64,000 nt of DNA from Neospora caninum Liverpool (lineage: Eukaryota > Apicomplexa > Conoidasida > Eucoccidiorida > Sarcocystidae), in NCBI RefSeq assembly GCF_000208865.1, contig NC_018393.1, positions 3,862,714 through 3,926,713 on the forward strand. The letters are read 5' to 3'. Below, one piece after another: positions 59,605 to 64,000 of this stretch. The notes beneath the pieces were generated by a model that was given only the letters and a program-made list of their open reading frames with translations, ran no database searches and was not told the origin of the DNA. How positions within the stretch are numbered: the stretch's first letter is position 1; every line of letters starts with the position of its first letter. The position numbers and the translations under genes were made by a program.

Positions 59605-62600
59605 CCTTCCGAAGGAAAGAGCACATGCTGAAAAACGTCGCAGCACCTGAGTGCCAAATCTCCTCAACAGCAGTTGTGTAAGTTAAAACCGTCACACATA
59701 ATGACACCGCGGCCTGGCCACCCACGCAACACTACGACTCGAAGCTGTTTTGTCTTTATGAGGGGGGCAACAGTCCAAAAAGTGATTATGGCGCAGTTTG
59801 TGGAGTCAACGCCGGCGTAGATCCGCGTCTTCGCAGCAGCCCCAAAATGGTGCTACCTGTTTGGCCGCCCCCTACGGCAGTGCTCGCACACTATGACAAC
59901 AACGCTGCAGGTACACTCAGGCCACGCTGCCAGATGGTAGAACCACTGTGAAAAATGAAAGACGCTGGAGAAAATGAAAAAGATGGAGGCAATTCGTCCC
60001 TTCACCCAGTCCAGCAGATCGAAGGTGGGGAGGAGTGGTCTGGCACGCGGCAGGTGCCCTGCGACTCCGTGTCATACGCAGCTCTGGGGGGACGCGGGCG
60101 TCCTGGTGCCATCAGACTAGCTGCAGCCTTGCAAGTCTCGACGACCACGCGAGCTCTATGCCTGCGAAGTTGCCACGCGCGGAGTCCACCCTGTCTTACC
60201 GCCACATAAAGGCCCGACTAACAGTACAAGCTTGTAATTTTCGTTTGTCACTCGCAAATCTGGAATTCGATCCACTCGGGACCGAGTGATGTACCCCCAA
60301 CCTGGAAATTGCCAGCCGGGCGTGGGGCGCAGACGCGGGGCCACAACACAAACTTAGTGGCGGTTCCGGTCTGCCTTGCGCAGTGGAGCACCGGGACTCT
60401 TCTTCCAAATACAAAGAAGACTCATTCGGAGCTGCTTCTTCACATTCATAGGGAAGAAACACAATCCCAACAAGATTAAGGCCCTTGTTTTGGATACGGG
60501 GGCGGCACGCACAACTGTTAACGACAGGGCAAGCGCGGCTACGCCGTGGCCGCGTATTCGGCCAAGGTGTTTGTGATGCAGGACCGGAGTCCCCAGACTG
60601 CTGATTCGGCCGCCTTGATACTGACGTGGGCTTTTTGATACAGCCTGCGAACTAACCAAAGCGACATGAAACAATTTCAGCGATACACGTTACAAACACA
60701 TATCCCCATGAAAAGCACCGTACCTGGCCACCCAGGATAGCCATATATTAAGACGCGTCCAGGCTCCGCATGAGGAACCTGCGACACAAGGGACTCCGTC
60801 TGCCGCAGGCGCTCCGTCGCCACTCACGCAGGGGAAAAATCGACCGTCAAGGCGCCAGCTGGCAAAAACAGCAACGAAAAGCTGCAGGTCTATGGGAGGA
60901 TGCTTTGAATGTACTGCAACCGCGGTAATGATATGAATGTCCTCCTTGGTGGATAGCATAAAACAGTGATCTGTAACGCATCCCTTTTCCGGAACGGGAG
61001 CGGACACCGGATACGGTTGGGCGGGGAGTGGGGGGAGGGGGAGAGGGGAAGTCGAGGAGCAGTCGCGCGGAACGGAAAAGTGCCGAGGGCACGGAATTTT
61101 CTGAGGGGAGCCACTCACAGCAGGCATTGCCTGCGCTTAGTCACCCCGCGAAAGTCGGAACTTGCGGCCGGCGTCAAGCTGCTCCTTGATTGCAGCGTAC
61201 CACCACAGTGGAAGGGTGACCAACCCTGGATCGGGTGGTTTTGCCCTGTACAACGAAGAATCGCTGATCCGGAACAAGTTCGACGGTGTGGGGAGCGCGT
61301 CACTCTGTGCCCCGAGTACAACCACTCTCATCATTCACTGTGGAAGAGACGATCTCTCCCACATGTGAAACCCTGTTCCATTACGTCAGCTGCGAGGCTT
61401 TATCCAATAGAGACTCCATACGGAGGAGATTCCTATCCACATATTGGACCCAATCCTCTCGGAACAGGAAGGGACCTTCTTCACGCACCACAATCAGAGC
61501 TACCAGATACAGGTGCAGTATCCTAAGATTGACCTATTTTCTTGCCTGTTTTCAGCGGTGGCAGAGGTGTACAGGGACCGCGTACCCAAGGGGCAGGTAC
61601 GGCAAGCGGGCTCTTCATCATTCTCGCAGTCAACGCAGAAATATAGTTACAGGCGGGACACATACAATTTAAAAAAGCATTTTTTGTTGCGAAGACAAGG
61701 AAACGGGCGTAGGATGTGGGTGGCTCCGTATTACGTGTCGTCTTTGATAGGCCCCAACGGCGGCGGGAAACGAAAATGGTACGGTGGCCATCGAATTCTC
61801 TGCTCCGTTTGTCTGTTCGTTGGTAACGCTATCAGTGCCGCAGAAGGTCTGGCTTCCCACCGAAAATAGGTTTGTCGGAGAATACGTTTTTAGCTGATTC
61901 TATACACAGGGAGCGTCTCCCTGTGCTGCCCAACGGGAGCATTTTGAGCTAGGGGTGCTGTCCAACCGAGGTTGCATTGTTTACTGACCAGGCAATTAGA
62001 CACCCGCTCTTGATCACTTGATTGCCATTGAACCTTTACCGGAACACTCCGGAAATAGTGATCTAGTGAATCAGAAAGCATGCCATCGCAACCATTTCAT
62101 TTGCGTAGAACTACAGTGTACGTTATTGTTGATCCTGGTAGATTACCCAGTAGTACGTAGCGACGCATTTGCCTCCTCTGTCATGCCTCAAAGCCTTTTT
62201 CGGTTTACTCCCCTATGAGCTCATCCGCGTGTGAGGGTTTCTGATGGTTAGCGACTACACGGCACGAGAAAAAAGAACGACGTACAGCACAGCCTTTCTC
62301 TGCTTAAGCGACGCCGGCATTCCCAAGGGCGTGCCAGGGAGGTATTTGCCATCTCTGTTTTGTGTTCGTGGGTCGTGGGTGCGCCACCTGTCCCACGAAC
62401 GAGGTCATTCACCACGGAACGAACGTCGAGCTAAAACACGGGGTTTCAAAACAGAAGGCATGGCCCCATATGAGCAACTACCCATTCATGCCTAACGCAG
62501 GACAGTGGCGTCAGTGAGAGCATTCCGCTACATCCAGAAATATTGACGGAACTTGCGCTCCTCAGCCACTTTCTGTTTATACAGTTCCTAGTTTGCAGAT

Positions 62601-64000
62601 GGTTCCGGCGTGCGAATGCATCTCATGTTGGCTCATTTTCTTTTAAACTTTGGTTATGACGGCGTACAGCAATACCAAAGTCAACAATTCTCTGCAATGT
62701 ATCAATAGACCCTGCTACTGGATCGCAGAAATGCAGTGGCCAACAATGAAATAGTGGAGCGAGTCCGCAACACACGCAGTTGACGCTGGCAGCAAAGAAA
62801 GAAGTTAGGTGAAACGATGCGTTGCTGAGGATCGAATAGACAATGGTGGAGCACCAGAGTAATGCCGCTCACTCTACCGTCATCTGTGTCTCACTGGACA
62901 TCACAGCACAAAAAATTGCATGTGGATCTACAAGGTAAAAGAACCTGGCCTCAAAATAACTTCAAAAACGGAGCGCTAGGATGAAAGTCCACTGCGACAG
63001 TTAGTCCGTATGTCTACCGGCGTCCCACCTATGCGCATCAGATTAACTGCGAGCGCCAACGAGCGCAGGACATAGCCGGTGCATTGATAGTAAAAGTGTC
63101 TTGACCCGGCCGAAAAAGGTAGTGTTTTTCTTCAGCGACCCATTTTGCAGTATATTTTGCAAAAAAAAAAAAAACAAGAGTAACAGCCGAGTAGAAGAAG
63201 TTGGAAATGAACGGAAAGGAAACTGGTGATCCACCCCTTGCCTGCAGTAGCGCTTCCTGCTAATTTTTTTGCCGGTGTTGCGGATGGGAGCAATAGATCC
63301 TGAACATCGAACAGGTATGGCAAGACAAACGAAAGAAAGTTTCCTCTAGTAGAATGTACCATGTCAGGGATCACAGACCACAAATACACCGTCCTCCAGC
63401 ACCGTTCTTCGCAAAGAAGTACCAAGTGGACGACTATTCACCGTGCTAGGCGGTGCACACCGACAACATGTTACAAAATATGCTAAGAATACACTCTCTG
63501 GCACCTGTCAAAAGCTAACTTGTCCCACCGGAGTATCATAAACATCATACACCCAAGCGTGCCATTCGGAACAACACATTTTTCTTGTTCTTTGGTGCGC
63601 GGTTGTGACTGACGGTGTTTCGAGGGCGGTCGCCGCTGAGCCGGCGCTGTGTTCCGCACTGCAGCAGGCCATGCATGCGTCAAACCGAAAACTGCGGCGG
63701 CACTTCGTTGTGCGAAACGGGATCTCCCCGAAAATCACAAGGCATGGCGCCTCTAGCCGCAGTCGGACTTCCAGTCTGTCAAATGTTTTACTAGTTCCCT
63801 CGGTAGACAGTTTCTCTTGATCTTGTCCAATTGTACACACCAGTTCGGCTGCGGAAATGAGCGCATGCAGCCAGCTTCTTCGACTTCGTATGTCTTTGGG
63901 ATCAGCTTTAGTCGAGCAGCACTAGTCGGACTCTGTCTCTCAGTGATGTTGATGGGACTTCCGCCTTGTTTTCCGGGTGAATGCTCCCGTCCTGTGCAAC
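59605..64000. other. upstream region of the AP2 gene
   Basis: Should include the promoter and 5' leader of the AP2 gene. No gene is supported. A plus-strand frame at 61444-61869 (141 codons) has fair protein character but no recognised motif. An A run of 14 lies near 63161-63174 and a TGCATGC word near 63675. The 3' part from 62500 is fairly AT-rich with very short frames. Confidence 0.4.

Overview
The window looks like nuclear DNA of a tissue-cyst-forming coccidian apicomplexan of the Toxoplasma/Hammondia/Neospora type. The signs are: genes broken into many short exons by GT-AG introns; a large single-exon factor combining an AP2 DNA-binding domain with a C-terminal ACDC domain; two proteins with signal-peptide plus basic/serine-rich leaders of the kind that send proteins to the apicoplast; pyrimidine-rich 5' leaders; (TA)n microsatellites inside introns; and many TGCATGC words. 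There are no bacterial-style operons or Shine-Dalgarno sites. I see no rRNA, tRNA, CRISPR array or transposon. All exon models were read by eye from splice signals, reading phase and protein plausibility. No alignment or transcript data were used.

Layout. (1) 1174-6054, plus: signal-peptide type I membrane protein of unknown function. (2) 9211-11133, plus: one-exon CWC21/SRRM2-type spliceosomal protein with a poly-serine run and a 30-bp minisatellite. (3) 13012-21621, plus: 12-exon gene for a 1070-residue protein with signal plus transit-like leader, a SAP motif, and two C-terminal helix-turn-helix-like modules; candidate apicoplast nucleic-acid-binding protein and the most interesting gene here. 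(4) About 34319-24810, minus: a conserved unknown protein whose C-terminal half resembles a CRAL-TRIO (Sec14-like) domain; it is either one gene with a 5-kb intron or two genes. (5) 39738-42807, plus: six-exon NUDT5-like ADP-sugar pyrophosphatase with a roughly 120-residue insertion and one GC-AG intron. (6) 46311-53353, plus: 16-exon Hsp100/Clp chaperone with an apicoplast-type leader, a short middle domain and an unusual insertion in its second AAA+ domain. (7) 59604-56812, minus: AP2-ACDC transcription factor, convergent with the Clp gene. The stretches 21.6-24.8 kb, 34.3-39.7 kb, 42.8-46.3 kb, 53.4-56.8 kb and 59.6-64 kb hold no gene I can support.

The genes are not one pathway. Two (the SAP/HTH-like protein and the Clp chaperone) probably work in the apicoplast, on nucleic acid and protein quality control respectively. 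The others cover pre-mRNA splicing, nucleotide-sugar clean-up, transcription control, and probable membrane or lipid-related work.
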